Shown here: piece by piece, positions 36,786 through 44,937 of the stretch
Layout of the letters: every line of letters starts with the position of its first letter
Position numbering within the stretch: the stretch's first letter is position 1
Assembly: GCF_003751225.1 (NCBI RefSeq)
Contig: NZ_RJKE01000001.1
Coordinates: 7,626,001 to 7,690,000 of the forward strand
Reading direction: 5' to 3'
Source: Actinocorallia herbida
GTDB lineage: Bacteria; Actinomycetota; Actinomycetes; Streptosporangiales; Streptosporangiaceae
Length of the DNA stretch: 64,000 nucleotides
Notes under the pieces: generated by a model
Told to the model about the DNA's origin: nothing
Databases searched by the model: none
Seen by the model: the letters and a program-made list of their open reading frames with translations, nothing else
Translations under genes and position numbers: made by a program

Positions 36786-39629
36786 TCAGCTGCAGCCGCT
36801 GGTGGAGCCGCAGCCTTCGCAGACGTAGCAGGAGCCTGCGGGGCGCATGTTGGTGCCGCAGGTCATGCACATCGGGGCGTCGGCGGTGCGGCGGCCGTGG
36901 CTTTCGGTCGCGTCGACGGGGGCGGACTGGATCTGGATGACGGGCGGGGCCGCCACGGCGGGCTGGGCCGGGGCCTGGTCGACCGGGGCCGACTGGGCGA
37001 GGGCCGCGACGTCCTCGGTGGTGTGCAGGGACGCCGGGTCCTCACCGGACACCTGGAGCGCGCGCTCCTCGGCCGAGAAGATGCCCAACTCGGCGCGGGA
37101 CTCGTACGGCAGGTGGTCCAGCGCCAGCCGGCGGAAGATGTAGTCCATGAAGGACGTCGCCATCCGGATGTCCGGGTCGTCGGTCATGCCCGCGGGCTCG
37201 AAGCGCATGTTGGTGAACTTCTCGACCCACGTCTCCAGCGGCACCCCGTACTGGAGGCTGATGGAGATGGCCATGGAGAACGCGTCCATGACGCCCGCAA
37301 GGGTGGAGCCCTGCTTGCCGAGCTTCAGGAACACCTCGCCCAGCCCGTTGTCGGGGTAGGACGAAGCGGTCATGTAGCCCTCGGCGCCCGCGACGGAGAA
37401 GCGGGTGACCGTGGCCGGACGCTTCTTCGGCAGCCGCTTGCGCACCGGACGGGCCGGGGCCGCGGGAACAGCGGGAGCGGCGACGACCGGGGCCGCCGCG
37501 ACAGGCTCCGCCTTCTTCTTGGCGACCGACAGCGGCTGGCCGACCTTGCAGTTGTCGCGGTAGATGGCGAGCGCCTTCAGGCCCATCTTCCAGCCCTCGA
37601 AGTACACCTTCTCGATGTCCTCGACGGTCGCCGTCTCCTGCATGTTGACGGTCTTGGAGATCGCGCCGGACAGGAACGGCTGGGTCGCCGCCATCATCCG
37701 GACGTGGCCCATCGGGCTGATCGACCGCTCGCCCATCGCGCAGTCGAACACCTCGTAGTGCTCGCGCTTGAGGCCGGGGGCGTCGACGATGTGGCCGTGC
37801 TCGGCGATGAAGGCGATGATCGCCTCGGCCTGCTCGCCGGGGTAGCCGAGCTTGCGCAGCGCGCGCGGCACGGTGTGGTTGACGATCTCCATGGAGCCGC
37901 CGCCGACGAGCTTCTTGAACTTCTTCAACGCCAGGTCCGGCTCGATGCCGGTGGTGTCGCAGTCCATCATCAGGCCGATGGTGCCGGTCGGCGCCAGGAG
38001 CGAGGCCTGGGCGTTGCGGTAGCCGTTCTTCTCGCCGAGGCGCAGGACCTCGGCCCACTCGCGGGTGGCCTCGGTGTGGATCGCCTTGTCCACCTCGTCC
38101 AGGGTGCGGACCTGGTCGTTGGCCGCGGCGTGCTTGCGCATGACGCGCTTGTGCGCGTCGGCGTTGCGCGCGTAGCCGTCGTACGGGCCGACGGCCGCGG
38201 CGAGCTCCGCCGAGCGGCGGTAGGCGGTGCCGGTCATCAGCGAGGTGATCGCCGCGGCGAGGGCACGGCCGCCTTCGGAGTCGTAGGCGTGGCCGGTGGC
38301 CATGAGCAGCGCGCCGAGGTTGGCGTAGCCGATGCCGAGCTGGCGGAACGCCCGCGTGGTCTCGGTGATCCGCTCGGTCGGGAAGTCCGCGAAGGTGATC
38401 GAGATGTCCATCGCGGTGATGATCAGCTCGACGAGGTCGCGGAACGGCTCGACGTCGAAGGTGTTGTCCTCGCGCAGGAACTTCAGCAGGTTGATGCTGG
38501 CGAGGTTGCACGAGGAGTTGTCCAGGTGCAGGTACTCCGAGCACGGGTTCGACGCGGTGATCCGGCCGGACTCCGGCGAGGTGTGCCAGTCGTTGATCGT
38601 GTCGTCGTACTGGACGCCGGGGTCGGCGCACTCCCAGGCGGCCTGGGCCATGAGCCGGAAGAGGTCCTTGGCCTTGATGGTCTCGATGACCTCGCCGTTG
38701 AGCCGGGCGCGCAGCCCGAACTCGCCGTCGGTCTCCACCGCGCGCATGAACTCGTCCGAGACCCGGACGCTGTTGTTCGCGTTCTGGTACTGGACGGAGA
38801 CGATGTCCTTGCCGCCCAGGTCCATGTCGAAGCCCGCGTCCCGCAGCGCGCGGATCTTGTCCTCTTCGCGGGCCTTGGTCTGGATGAACTCGGCGATGTC
38901 GGGGTGGTCGACGTCCAGGACGACCATCTTGGCCGCCCGGCGGGTCGCGCCGCCCGACTTGATCGTCCCGGCGGACGCGTCGGCGCCGCGCATGAACGAG
39001 ACGGGGCCGGAGGCGGTGCCCCCGGAGGACAGGAGCTCCTTGGAGGAGCGGATGCGCGAAAGGTTGACGCCCGAACCGGAGCCGCCCTTGAAGATCACGC
39101 CCTCTTCCTTGTACCAGTCCAGGATCGACTCCATCTGGTCGTCCACGGACAGGATGAAGCACGCGCTGACCTGCTGCGGCGACTTGGTGCCGACGTTGAA
39201 CCACACCGGCGAGTTGAACGCGAAGACCTGGTGGGCGAGCGTGTACTTCAGCTCGTGGTCGAAGATCTCGGCGTCCTCGTCGGTGGCGAAGTAGCCGTGC
39301 TCGCGGCCGGTCTCGGTGTAGACCCGCACCACCCGGTCGATGAGCTGCTTGAGGCTCCACTCGCGCTGCGGGGTGCCGACCGCGCCGCGGAAGTACTTGG
39401 TGGTGACGATGTTCGCCGCGTTGACCGACCAGTAATCGGGGAACTCCACGCCGCGCTGCTCGAAGTTGATCGAGCCGTCGCGCCAGTTGGTCATGACGAC
39501 ATCACGGCGTTCCCAGGTGATCTCGTCGTACGGGTGCACGCCGGGCTTGGTGAAGATGCGGCGCATCTTCAACCCCTTGCGCACCGTGGTCTTGCCACGA
39601 CGAGCCGGTCCGCTGACCGTCTCTGTCAT
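36786..39629 (-). CDS. vitamin B12-dependent ribonucleotide reductase (class II, NrdJ)
   Basis: A 947-residue class II reductase that makes deoxynucleotides using adenosylcobalamin. Active-site blocks include SACFILSVDDQMESILDWY, GSGSGVNLSRIRSS, NPCSEYLHLDNSSCNLASINL (with the N-x-C-x-E radical/catalytic set) and LAPTGTIGLMMDCDTTGIEPD. The C-terminal tail carries zinc-ribbon-like cysteines, CMTCGT and CYVCEGCGSTSGCS, which regenerate the active-site disulfide. A Pro/Ala/Lys-rich linker lies near residue 715. ATG 39629 follows ggggga. The gene forms an operon with nrdR upstream (138-base gap containing hairpins) and should be repressed by NrdR. I looked for a B12 riboswitch and found none. Confidence 0.96.
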   Translation of the reverse strand: MTETVSGPARRGKTTVRKGLKMRRIFTKPGVHPYDEITWERRDVVMTNWRDGSINFEQRGVEFPDYWSVNAANIVTTKYFRGAVGTPQREWSLKQLIDRVVRVYTETGREHGYFATDEDAEIFDHELKYTLAHQVFAFNSPVWFNVGTKSPQQVSACFILSVDDQMESILDWYKEEGVIFKGGSGSGVNLSRIRSSKELLSSGGTASGPVSFMRGADASAGTIKSGGATRRAAKMVVLDVDHPDIAEFIQTKAREEDKIRALRDAGFDMDLGGKDIVSVQYQNANNSVRVSDEFMRAVETDGEFGLRARLNGEVIETIKAKDLFRLMAQAAWECADPGVQYDDTINDWHTSPESGRITASNPCSEYLHLDNSSCNLASINLLKFLREDNTFDVEPFRDLVELIITAMDISITFADFPTERITETTRAFRQLGIGYANLGALLMATGHAYDSEGGRALAAAITSLMTGTAYRRSAELAAAVGPYDGYARNADAHKRVMRKHAAANDQVRTLDEVDKAIHTEATREWAEVLRLGEKNGYRNAQASLLAPTGTIGLMMDCDTTGIEPDLALKKFKKLVGGGSMEIVNHTVPRALRKLGYPGEQAEAIIAFIAEHGHIVDAPGLKREHYEVFDCAMGERSISPMGHVRMMAATQPFLSGAISKTVNMQETATVEDIEKVYFEGWKMGLKALAIYRDNCKVGQPLSVAKKKAEPVAAAPVVAAPAVPAAPARPVRKRLPKKRPATVTRFSVAGAEGYMTASSYPDNGLGEVFLKLGKQGSTLAGVMDAFSMAISISLQYGVPLETWVEKFTNMRFEPAGMTDDPDIRMATSFMDYIFRRLALDHLPYESRAELGIFSAEERALQVSGEDPASLHTTEDVAALAQSAPVDQAPAQPAVAAPPVIQIQSAPVDATESHGRRTADAPMCMTCGTNMRPAGSCYVCEGCGSTSGCS

Positions 39630-39646
39630 GTCTTCCCCCTTCATCT

Positions 39647-39715
39647 GGGCCCTCCCGCAAGGGCCCGTGCTCGCACATGACGGATCGCGCCCTCTTCCGG
39701 GCATCCCGGAAGGGG
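39647..39715 (-). other. two intercistronic hairpins between nrdR and nrdJ
   Basis: The first transcribed (39691-39715) has an 11-bp stem, cttccggg paired with cccggaag plus three flanking pairs, and a cat loop. The second (39647-39666, gggccct / agggccc) lies just before the nrdJ ribosome-binding site. Neither has a U-tract. They may adjust the nrdJ to nrdR ratio through partial termination or RNA processing. Confidence 0.5.
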
Positions 39716-39767
39716 CGTGGTTGTTCGGTGTGCGCTCGCGTCGGTTACAGCGCGTCCGCCGGCTTCC

Positions 39768-40223
39768 TCATTCCGGCGGCGCGATCCGGCGCAGCGCGTT
39801 GATCTCTTTCTCGAAGTCGTCGAGCGACTCGAATCCCCGGTAGACCGAGGCGAAGCGCAGATAGGCGACCTCGTCCAGCTCCTGCAACGGCCCCAGGATC
39901 GCCAGTCCGATCTCATGGGACTGGATCTCCGCGGCGCCGGTCGCCCTGATCGACTCCTCGACCCGCTGCCCCAGTGCGGCGAGCGCGTCTTCGTCGACCG
40001 GGCGGCCCTGGCAGGCCCTGCGAACCCCGGCGATGATCTTCTCCCGGCTGAACGGCTCGGTCACGCCGCTGCGCTTGGCCACCATCTGGAGGACGTTCTC
40101 CTGGGTGGTGAAGCGCTTGTTGCACTCCGGGCAGGAGCGCCTGCGGCGGATGGCGGCGCCGTCCTCCGTGGACCTGCTGTCGATGACCCGGCTGTCAGGG
40201 TTACGGCAGAACGGGCAGTGCAC
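39768..40223 (-). CDS. transcriptional repressor NrdR
   Basis: A 151-residue NrdR with an N-terminal zinc ribbon (CPFC near residue 3 and CPEC near residue 31) and an ATP-cone domain ([24 protein letters not shown], then [20 protein letters not shown]). It senses ATP/dATP and represses ribonucleotide reductase genes. The GTG start 40223 follows aaggag with six-base spacing. It is the first gene of the nrdRJ operon, and tandem NrdR boxes lie 47-93 bases upstream, so it autoregulates the operon. It is divergent from lexA across a 366-base regulatory region. Confidence 0.96.
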   Translation of the reverse strand: MHCPFCRNPDSRVIDSRSTEDGAAIRRRRSCPECNKRFTTQENVLQMVAKRSGVTEPFSREKIIAGVRRACQGRPVDEDALAALGQRVEESIRATGAAEIQSHEIGLAILGPLQELDEVAYLRFASVYRGFESLDDFEKEINALRRIAPPE

Positions 40224-40269
40224 GTCCGTCTCCTTCCCGTTCCTCCGGCGTCAACCGTTCACCGACAGA

Positions 40270-40316
40270 ACACAATCTGTGGTGAACTACATCCATGTAA
40301 CTACTAGATGTTGTGG
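40270..40316 (-). promoter_or_regulatory. tandem NrdR boxes upstream of nrdR
   Basis: Two 16-bp sites, acacaatctgtggtga (40270-40285) and ctactagatgttgtgg (40301-40316), match the NrdR-box consensus acaCwAtATaTwGtgt at about 12 and 11 positions. Their starts are 31 bases apart (15-base gap), the three-turn spacing NrdR requires. The rest of the 40224-40589 gap is AT-richer promoter DNA. Confidence 0.85.
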
Positions 40317-40439
40317 TCACTAAACCTAAGCCTATGATCTTGGCAACGCAAGCCGAACCGGCCCGAGACGTTGTAGCGCCCGTCACGTACCGTCCACCGG
40401 CGTGTCGAGTGGCGATCTTCCCGCGGCTTCCCGCACCCC

Positions 40440-40470
40440 TCGAATGCAGATTCGATAGAACGGATGTACG
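40440..40470 (+). promoter_or_regulatory. SOS-box-like sites upstream of lexA
   Basis: A perfect palindrome tcgaatgcagattcga (40440-40455) differs from the actinobacterial SOS box TCGAAC-N4-GTTCGA by one symmetric change in each arm. Directly adjacent, agaacggatgtacg (40457-40470) matches CGAAC-N4-GTTCG with two mismatches. Both lie 120-150 bases upstream of the lexA ATG, consistent with autorepression. Confidence 0.7.
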
Positions 40471-40589
40471 ATGGTGGCCGCGGACACGCTAACGTTCTTC
40501 GTGGCGACGCTCCGTGGCGACGCCGTGCGCTTTGTGCGGCGGCGAAGACCAGGCAAGCGAACTCGTGCACGAAGGAAGGGGAAGGCGCC

Positions 40590-41261
40590 ATGAGCAAGGT
40601 CTCCCAGACGCCTGAGGGACCCCTGGACGAAGGCGGCCTCACCCAGCGCCAGCGCATGGTACTCGAGGTGATCCGGGATTCGGTCCAGCGCCGCGGCTAC
40701 CCGCCGTCGATGCGCGAGATCGGCGAAGCGGTCGGCCTCACCAGCACGTCCAGTGTCTCCCATCAGCTGCGCACACTCCAGCGCAAGGGCTTCCTGCGCC
40801 GCGATCCCAACCGCCCGCGCGCGGTGGAGGTCCGGATGCAGGGCAAGCCCACTCCTGCCGAGGGAGAATCCTTCGCGCGGGGCCCTGAGCCCGCGTATGT
40901 GCCCCTCGTGGGCCGTATCGCGGCCGGTGGCCCCATCCTCGCCGAAGAGTCCGTCGAGGACGTCTTCACGCTGCCCAAGCAGCTGGTCGGCGAGGGTGAG
41001 CACTACCTGCTCAAGGTGCAGGGCGACTCGATGATCGAGGCGGCCATCGCCGACGGCGACTGGGTGGTCGTGCGCCAGCAGCCCGACGCCGACAACGGCG
41101 ACATCGTCGCCGCGATGATCGACGGCGAGGCCACCGTCAAGACGTTCAAGCGCAAGGACGGGCACGTCTGGCTGCTCCCCCAGAACTCGGCCTACGAACC
41201 GATCCCCGGCGACTCCTCCAGCGTCCTGGGCAAGGTCGTGGCGGTTCTCCGCAAGATCTGA
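40590..41261 (+). CDS. SOS-response repressor LexA
   Basis: A 223-residue LexA. The N-terminal winged HTH (residues 18-80) reads [44 protein letters not shown]. The C-terminal S24 peptidase domain has an Ala-Gly cleavage site within GRIAAGGPI, the catalytic Ser in [15 protein letters not shown] and the catalytic Lys in ATVKTFKR. It represses DNA-damage genes and self-cleaves when RecA filaments form. ATG 40590 follows gaaggggaagg. It is divergent from nrdR. Downstream a strong bidirectional terminator separates it from the convergent nucleotidyltransferase gene. Confidence 0.96.
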   Translation: MSKVSQTPEGPLDEGGLTQRQRMVLEVIRDSVQRRGYPPSMREIGEAVGLTSTSSVSHQLRTLQRKGFLRRDPNRPRAVEVRMQGKPTPAEGESFARGPEPAYVPLVGRIAAGGPILAEESVEDVFTLPKQLVGEGEHYLLKVQGDSMIEAAIADGDWVVVRQQPDADNGDIVAAMIDGEATVKTFKRKDGHVWLLPQNSAYEPIPGDSSSVLGKVVAVLRKI

Positions 41262-41298
41262 AGAGTCGCCCGCGGGCGGCTCTTCGCATTTCCGCGCC

Positions 41299-41331
41299 CC
41301 TCGCCCCGTCGGCGTCGCCGACGGGGCGAGG
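41299..41331. terminator. bidirectional terminator between lexA and nucleotidyltransferase gene
   Basis: A perfect 15-bp stem (cctcgccccgtcggc / gccgacggggcgagg) with loop gtc lies between the two convergent genes. A second imperfect hairpin (aagagtcgccc / gggcggctctt, 41262-41285) directly follows the lexA stop and ends in ttcgcattt. Confidence 0.85.
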
Positions 41332-41360
41332 CCGTATCCGCTCCCCGGTCCGCGCCCGCG

Positions 41361-42068
41361 TCAGGCGGCCCAGTCCAAGAGCTTGAGCTCCCGGTTGGCC
41401 TCCTGCAGGTCCCTGGCGCTGTCGATCGCGCGCCAGTAGCCGTCGATGTCGTAAGCGGCGAGCCGGCCTTGCGCGGCGAGCCGCGGGAACGTGACCGCCT
41501 CGTGGTCGCCGAGGTCGGGCAACAGCGCGGTGGTCTCGGGCGCGAACAGCTGCACTCCCGCATTGACCTTCTGCGGCAGCACCGGCGCCGTCTCGAAGCC
41601 GTGGATCCGCCCGTCCGCCCCCACGTCGACGATCCCGTAGGGCGACCGGAGCGCGGCGACCCCCAGGGTCGCGGCGGCGCCCGACGCGGTGTGCCGCTCG
41701 GCGAGTCCGGCCAGCGGGAACCGGGTGACGATGTCCCCGTTGAGCGCCAGCCAGGCCTCGTCCGCCAGCGGCAGGGCCCGCGCGGCGTACTTGAGCCCGC
41801 CGCCGCGGCCGAGCGGCCGCTCCTCCACCACCACGGTCACCTCCAGCGGCAGCGTCCTGCCCAGCAGGTGCCGCTGGAGCACGTCCGCGCGGTATCCGCA
41901 GGAGAGCACGGCGTGCTCGACCCCCTCGTCGGCCAGCCAGGAGAGCTGGTGCTCGAGGATCGGCTTGCCGCCGACGTCGACGAGCGCCTTGGGCACCCGG
42001 TCGGTGTAGGGCCTGAGCCGGGTGGCGTTGCCTCCGGCCAGGATGACGGCCTGCCTCACCTGGGTCAC
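41361..42068 (-). CDS. sugar-phosphate nucleotidyltransferase
   Basis: A 235-residue nucleotidyltransferase of the mannose-1-phosphate guanylyl/glucose-1-phosphate thymidylyl superfamily. It shows the nucleotide-binding signature VILAGGNATRLRPYTDRVPKAL, the sugar-binding KPILEHQLSWL, the metal Asp in LALNGDIVTRF, and the late DIDGYWRAIDSARDL. It is shorter than RmlA or ManC, without the C-terminal hexapeptide repeat. It probably activates a sugar for cell-surface or secondary glycans; which sugar and nucleotide cannot be told. It is downstream of leuS on the same strand (96 bases), and no glycan cluster surrounds it. Confidence 0.9.
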   Translation of the reverse strand: MTQVRQAVILAGGNATRLRPYTDRVPKALVDVGGKPILEHQLSWLADEGVEHAVLSCGYRADVLQRHLLGRTLPLEVTVVVEERPLGRGGGLKYAARALPLADEAWLALNGDIVTRFPLAGLAERHTASGAAATLGVAALRSPYGIVDVGADGRIHGFETAPVLPQKVNAGVQLFAPETTALLPDLGDHEAVTFPRLAAQGRLAAYDIDGYWRAIDSARDLQEANRELKLLDWAA

Positions 42069-42164
42069 GCTGGGACCTCCTGTCGTCGGGAAGGTCCCAG
42101 CGTGCCCGGCCGACGTTACGTCCGGGTGACCCGCCGCCGACGGTTTGTTAAGTCGGCGAGGCGG

Positions 42165-44636
42165 TCAGACGACGATGTTGACGATCTTCGGCGCGCGCAC
42201 GATCACCTTGCGCACCGCGGCGTCGCCGATCGCGGCCTGGACCTTCGCCGAGGCCAGTGCCAGCTTCTCCAGCTCGTCCTCGGCGATGTCCGGCGCCACC
42301 TCCAGGCGGTCGCGGACCTTGCCCTTCACCTGCACCACGCAGGTCACCGACTCCTGCACCAGCAGCGCGGGATCCGCGACGGGCCAGGAGACCCGGGCGA
42401 TGGAGGTGTCGGCGCCGTGGCCCAGCTTCTCCCAGGCCTCCTCGGTGATGTACGGGGCGGCGACCGACAGCATGATCGCCAGCGCCTCGGCCGCCTCGCG
42501 CACCGCGGGGTCGCCCGCACCGGGGCCGCTGTCGATGGCCTTGCGGGCCGCCGACGTCAGCTCCATCAGACGCGCGATGGCGACGTTGAACCGGTGCCCC
42601 TCGACCAGCCGGGTGACCTCGTCGACCGTCCGGTGGGTGAAGCGGCGCAGGTCGGTGTCGCCCGCGGCGAAATCGACGCCGGGCTCGCTCGTCACGTCGG
42701 TCATGACCCGGTAGGCCCGGGCCAGGAACTTCTGAGAGGCGGCCGGGGAGACGTCGGCCCAGTCGATGTCGTCCTCCGGCGGGCCGCCGAACAGCATGGT
42801 CAGCCGGACGGCGTCGACACCGAACTCGTCGATCTGCTTGCCCAGGTCGACGCCGTTGCCCAGGGACTTGGACATCGCCTTGCCCTGGTTGATCACCTGG
42901 CCCTGGTTCAGCAGCCGGGTGAAGGGCTCGGTGAAGTCGATCATGTCCATGTCGTACAGCACCTTGGTGAAGAACCTGCAGTACAGCAGGTGCATCACCG
43001 CGTGCTCGATGCCGCCGATGTACTGGTCGGCGGGCATCCACTGCTTGACCTTGGCCGGGTCGAACGGGCCGCCGGTGTAGCCGGGCGAGGTGTAGCGCAG
43101 GAAGTACCAGGACGAGTCGACGAAGGTGTCCATGGTGTCGGTGTCCCGCTTGGCGGCGCCACCGCACTTGGGGCAGTCGACGTTGACCCAGTCCGTGGCC
43201 GCGGCCAGCGGGGAGATCCCCTTGGGGGCCAGGTCGGCGCCGCGCAGGTCGTCGGGCAGGGTGACCGGCAGCTGGTCGTCCGGGACGGGCACCTCGCCGC
43301 AGTCCGGGCAGTGGATGATCGGGATCGGCGTGCCCCAGAACCGCTGCCGGGACAGCAGCCAGTCGCGCAGCCGGAAGTTGACGGTGCCGTGGCCCAGGCC
43401 CTTGTCCTCCAGGATCGAGATGATCTTGGTGATGGCGTCGGCCTTGGTCAGCCCGTCCAGCGGACCGGAGTTGACCAGCCTTCCCTCGCCCGGGGTGGCG
43501 GTGCCCGTGGCGTTCGGGTCCTCGGCGCCGGTCTCCAGCACCACCTTGACCGGCAGGCCGAACGCGCGGGCGAAGTCCAGGTCGCGCTGGTCGTGCGCGG
43601 GCACCGCCATGATGGCGCCGTGCCCGTAATCGGCCAGCACGTAGTCGGCGGCCCACACCGGAATCCGCTCGCCGTTCACCGGGTTGACCGCGTGGACGCC
43701 CAGGAAGACGCCGGTCTTCTCCTTCTCGGTGGACAGCCGGTCGATGTCGCTCAGCTTGGCGACCTCGGCCCGGTAGGCGTCCAGCGCCGCCCGCTGCTCA
43801 TCGCTGACGATCTGCTCGGCCAGCGGCGCGTCGGCGGCCACGACGAAGAAGGTCGCGCCGTACAGGGTGTCGGGGCGGGTGGTGTAGACGGTGACGGGCC
43901 CGTGGCCTTCGATCTCGAAGGTGACGTCCGCGCCCTCGGAGCGCCCGATCCAGTTGCGCTGCATGGTCAGCACCCGGTCGGACCAGCCGCCCTCGATCTG
44001 CTTCATGTCGTCCAGCAGCCGCTGCGCGTAGTCGGTGATCTTGAAGTACCACTGGGTCAGCTCACGCCGCACGACATCGGCGCCGCAGCGCTCGCACCTG
44101 CCGGCGACGACCTGCTCGTTGGCCAGCACCGTCTGGTCGTTGGGGCACCAGTTGACCAGGCCGCCCTTGCGGTAGGCCAGGCCGCGCTCGAAGAACCGGG
44201 TGAACATCCACTGGTTCCACCGGTAGTAGTCCGGGTCGCTGGTGTGCAGGCGGCGCGACCAGTCGAAGGAGATCCCGTAGCGCCGGAAGGAGTTCGCCTG
44301 CGTCTCGATGTTGGCGTAAGTCCACTCCGCGGGGTGGGCGTTGCGCTTGATCGCGGCGTTCTCCGCGGGCAGGCCGAAGGAGTCCCAGCCGATCGGGTGC
44401 AGGACGTTGTAGCCCTTGTGGAACCAGTAGCGCGCGATCACGTCGCCGATCGCGAAGACCTCGCCGTGGCCCATGTGCAGGTCGCCCGACGGGTAGGGGA
44501 ACATGTCCACCACGAAGCGGCGCTCGCGCGGGTCCGCGGGGTCGTCACTGGCGGCGAAGGTGCCGAGCTCGGCCCAGCGGTCCTGCCACTTGTCCTGGAC
44601 TGCGCGGACGTCGTACTGCTGCTCTTCGTCGCTCAC
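42165..44636 (-). CDS. leucyl-tRNA synthetase
   Basis: An 823-residue class I leucyl-tRNA synthetase. The HIGH-type motif is [11 protein letters not shown] near residue 47 and the KMSKS loop is [10 protein letters not shown] near residue 590. The CP1 editing domain contains [16 protein letters not shown] and [15 protein letters not shown], the hydrolytic site that clears misacylated tRNA. A zinc-binding CERCGADVV and a second CPDCGEV/CPKCGG cluster are visible. The C-terminal domain ends [17 protein letters not shown] 44636 follows aaggaca. The 5' leader holds a leucine-codon leader peptide and terminator-like hairpin (see separate entries), suggesting attenuation by charged leucyl-tRNA. Confidence 0.96.
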   Translation of the reverse strand: MSDEEQQYDVRAVQDKWQDRWAELGTFAASDDPADPRERRFVVDMFPYPSGDLHMGHGEVFAIGDVIARYWFHKGYNVLHPIGWDSFGLPAENAAIKRNAHPAEWTYANIETQANSFRRYGISFDWSRRLHTSDPDYYRWNQWMFTRFFERGLAYRKGGLVNWCPNDQTVLANEQVVAGRCERCGADVVRRELTQWYFKITDYAQRLLDDMKQIEGGWSDRVLTMQRNWIGRSEGADVTFEIEGHGPVTVYTTRPDTLYGATFFVVAADAPLAEQIVSDEQRAALDAYRAEVAKLSDIDRLSTEKEKTGVFLGVHAVNPVNGERIPVWAADYVLADYGHGAIMAVPAHDQRDLDFARAFGLPVKVVLETGAEDPNATGTATPGEGRLVNSGPLDGLTKADAITKIISILEDKGLGHGTVNFRLRDWLLSRQRFWGTPIPIIHCPDCGEVPVPDDQLPVTLPDDLRGADLAPKGISPLAAATDWVNVDCPKCGGAAKRDTDTMDTFVDSSWYFLRYTSPGYTGGPFDPAKVKQWMPADQYIGGIEHAVMHLLYCRFFTKVLYDMDMIDFTEPFTRLLNQGQVINQGKAMSKSLGNGVDLGKQIDEFGVDAVRLTMLFGGPPEDDIDWADVSPAASQKFLARAYRVMTDVTSEPGVDFAAGDTDLRRFTHRTVDEVTRLVEGHRFNVAIARLMELTSAARKAIDSGPGAGDPAVREAAEALAIMLSVAAPYITEEAWEKLGHGADTSIARVSWPVADPALLVQESVTCVVQVKGKVRDRLEVAPDIAEDELEKLALASAKVQAAIGDAAVRKVIVRAPKIVNIVV

Positions 44637-44676
44637 TGGGTGTCCTTTTCCGGTTCGCTGCCTCTAGCAATGAAGA

Positions 44677-44763
44677 AGCCCCTCACACAGGGAGGGGCTG
44701 CCGCGCCGACCTGGTCCGCCCGGAAAACGCCTTCGGCGTGCCCGGGACCTCGGTCAACGCGGC
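44677..44763 (-). promoter_or_regulatory. leuS leader: long-range helix plus terminator hairpin
   Basis: On the minus-strand RNA, gccgcguugacc (44763-44752), which covers the leader-peptide stop codon, can pair over 12 positions (two G-U) with ggucggcgcggc (44711-44700). A GGUCC/GGACC hairpin folds between them. Directly after, agccccuc (44699-44692) pairs with gaggggcu (44684-44677) and is followed by ucuucauu, resembling an intrinsic terminator 41 bases before the leuS start codon. Which fold prevails should depend on the ribosome position on the leader ORF. Confidence 0.65.
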
Positions 44764-44789
44764 CGGCTGAGAAGCAGCCACGATCGCAT
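44754..44789 (-). CDS. leuS leader peptide MRSWLLLSRPR
   Basis: A 12-codon ORF (ATG 44789 to TGA 44754) reads MRSWLLLSRPR, with three consecutive Leu codons CTG-CTT-CTC. CTT is rare in a genome this GC-rich, which would sharpen stalling when leucyl-tRNA is scarce. There is no strong ribosome-binding site; a -10-like tattct ends six bases before the ATG, so a leaderless start is possible. It sits 118 bases ahead of leuS, before the hairpins described for 44677-44763. Confidence 0.65.
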   Translation of the reverse strand: MRSWLLLSRPR

Positions 44790-44857
44790 AGCCCAAGAAT
44801 AGCGCAAGAGCAAGAAACCTCGGGTTTTCCTTGACGGCCTGCGCTCCGCCTCTAGAT

Positions 44858-44873
44858 GTGGATCATGTTCCAC
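44858..44873. promoter_or_regulatory. inverted repeat between leuS leader and acyl-CoA ligase gene
   Basis: The sequence gtgga-tcatgt-tccac (44858-44873) is a 5-bp-arm inverted repeat in the divergent promoter region. A second (atgtgg / ccacat) follows at 44880-44897. Either could be a repressor site for the ligase gene; evidence is symmetry and position only. Confidence 0.35.
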
Positions 44874-44937
44874 GGTTGGATGTGGTCACCCCCACATGAA
44901 GTTCACCGACCAGCCCCTGGCGCGAGGAGTCAAGTCC

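Noticed and set aside
39630-39767. B12 riboswitch before nrdJ
   Set aside because: No B12-box-like sequence or multi-stem cobalamin fold is visible; only two simple hairpins are present.
44637-44850. T-box riboswitch before leuS
   Set aside because: No T-box core (AGGGTGGNACCGCG-like) is present; the leader-peptide explanation fits better.
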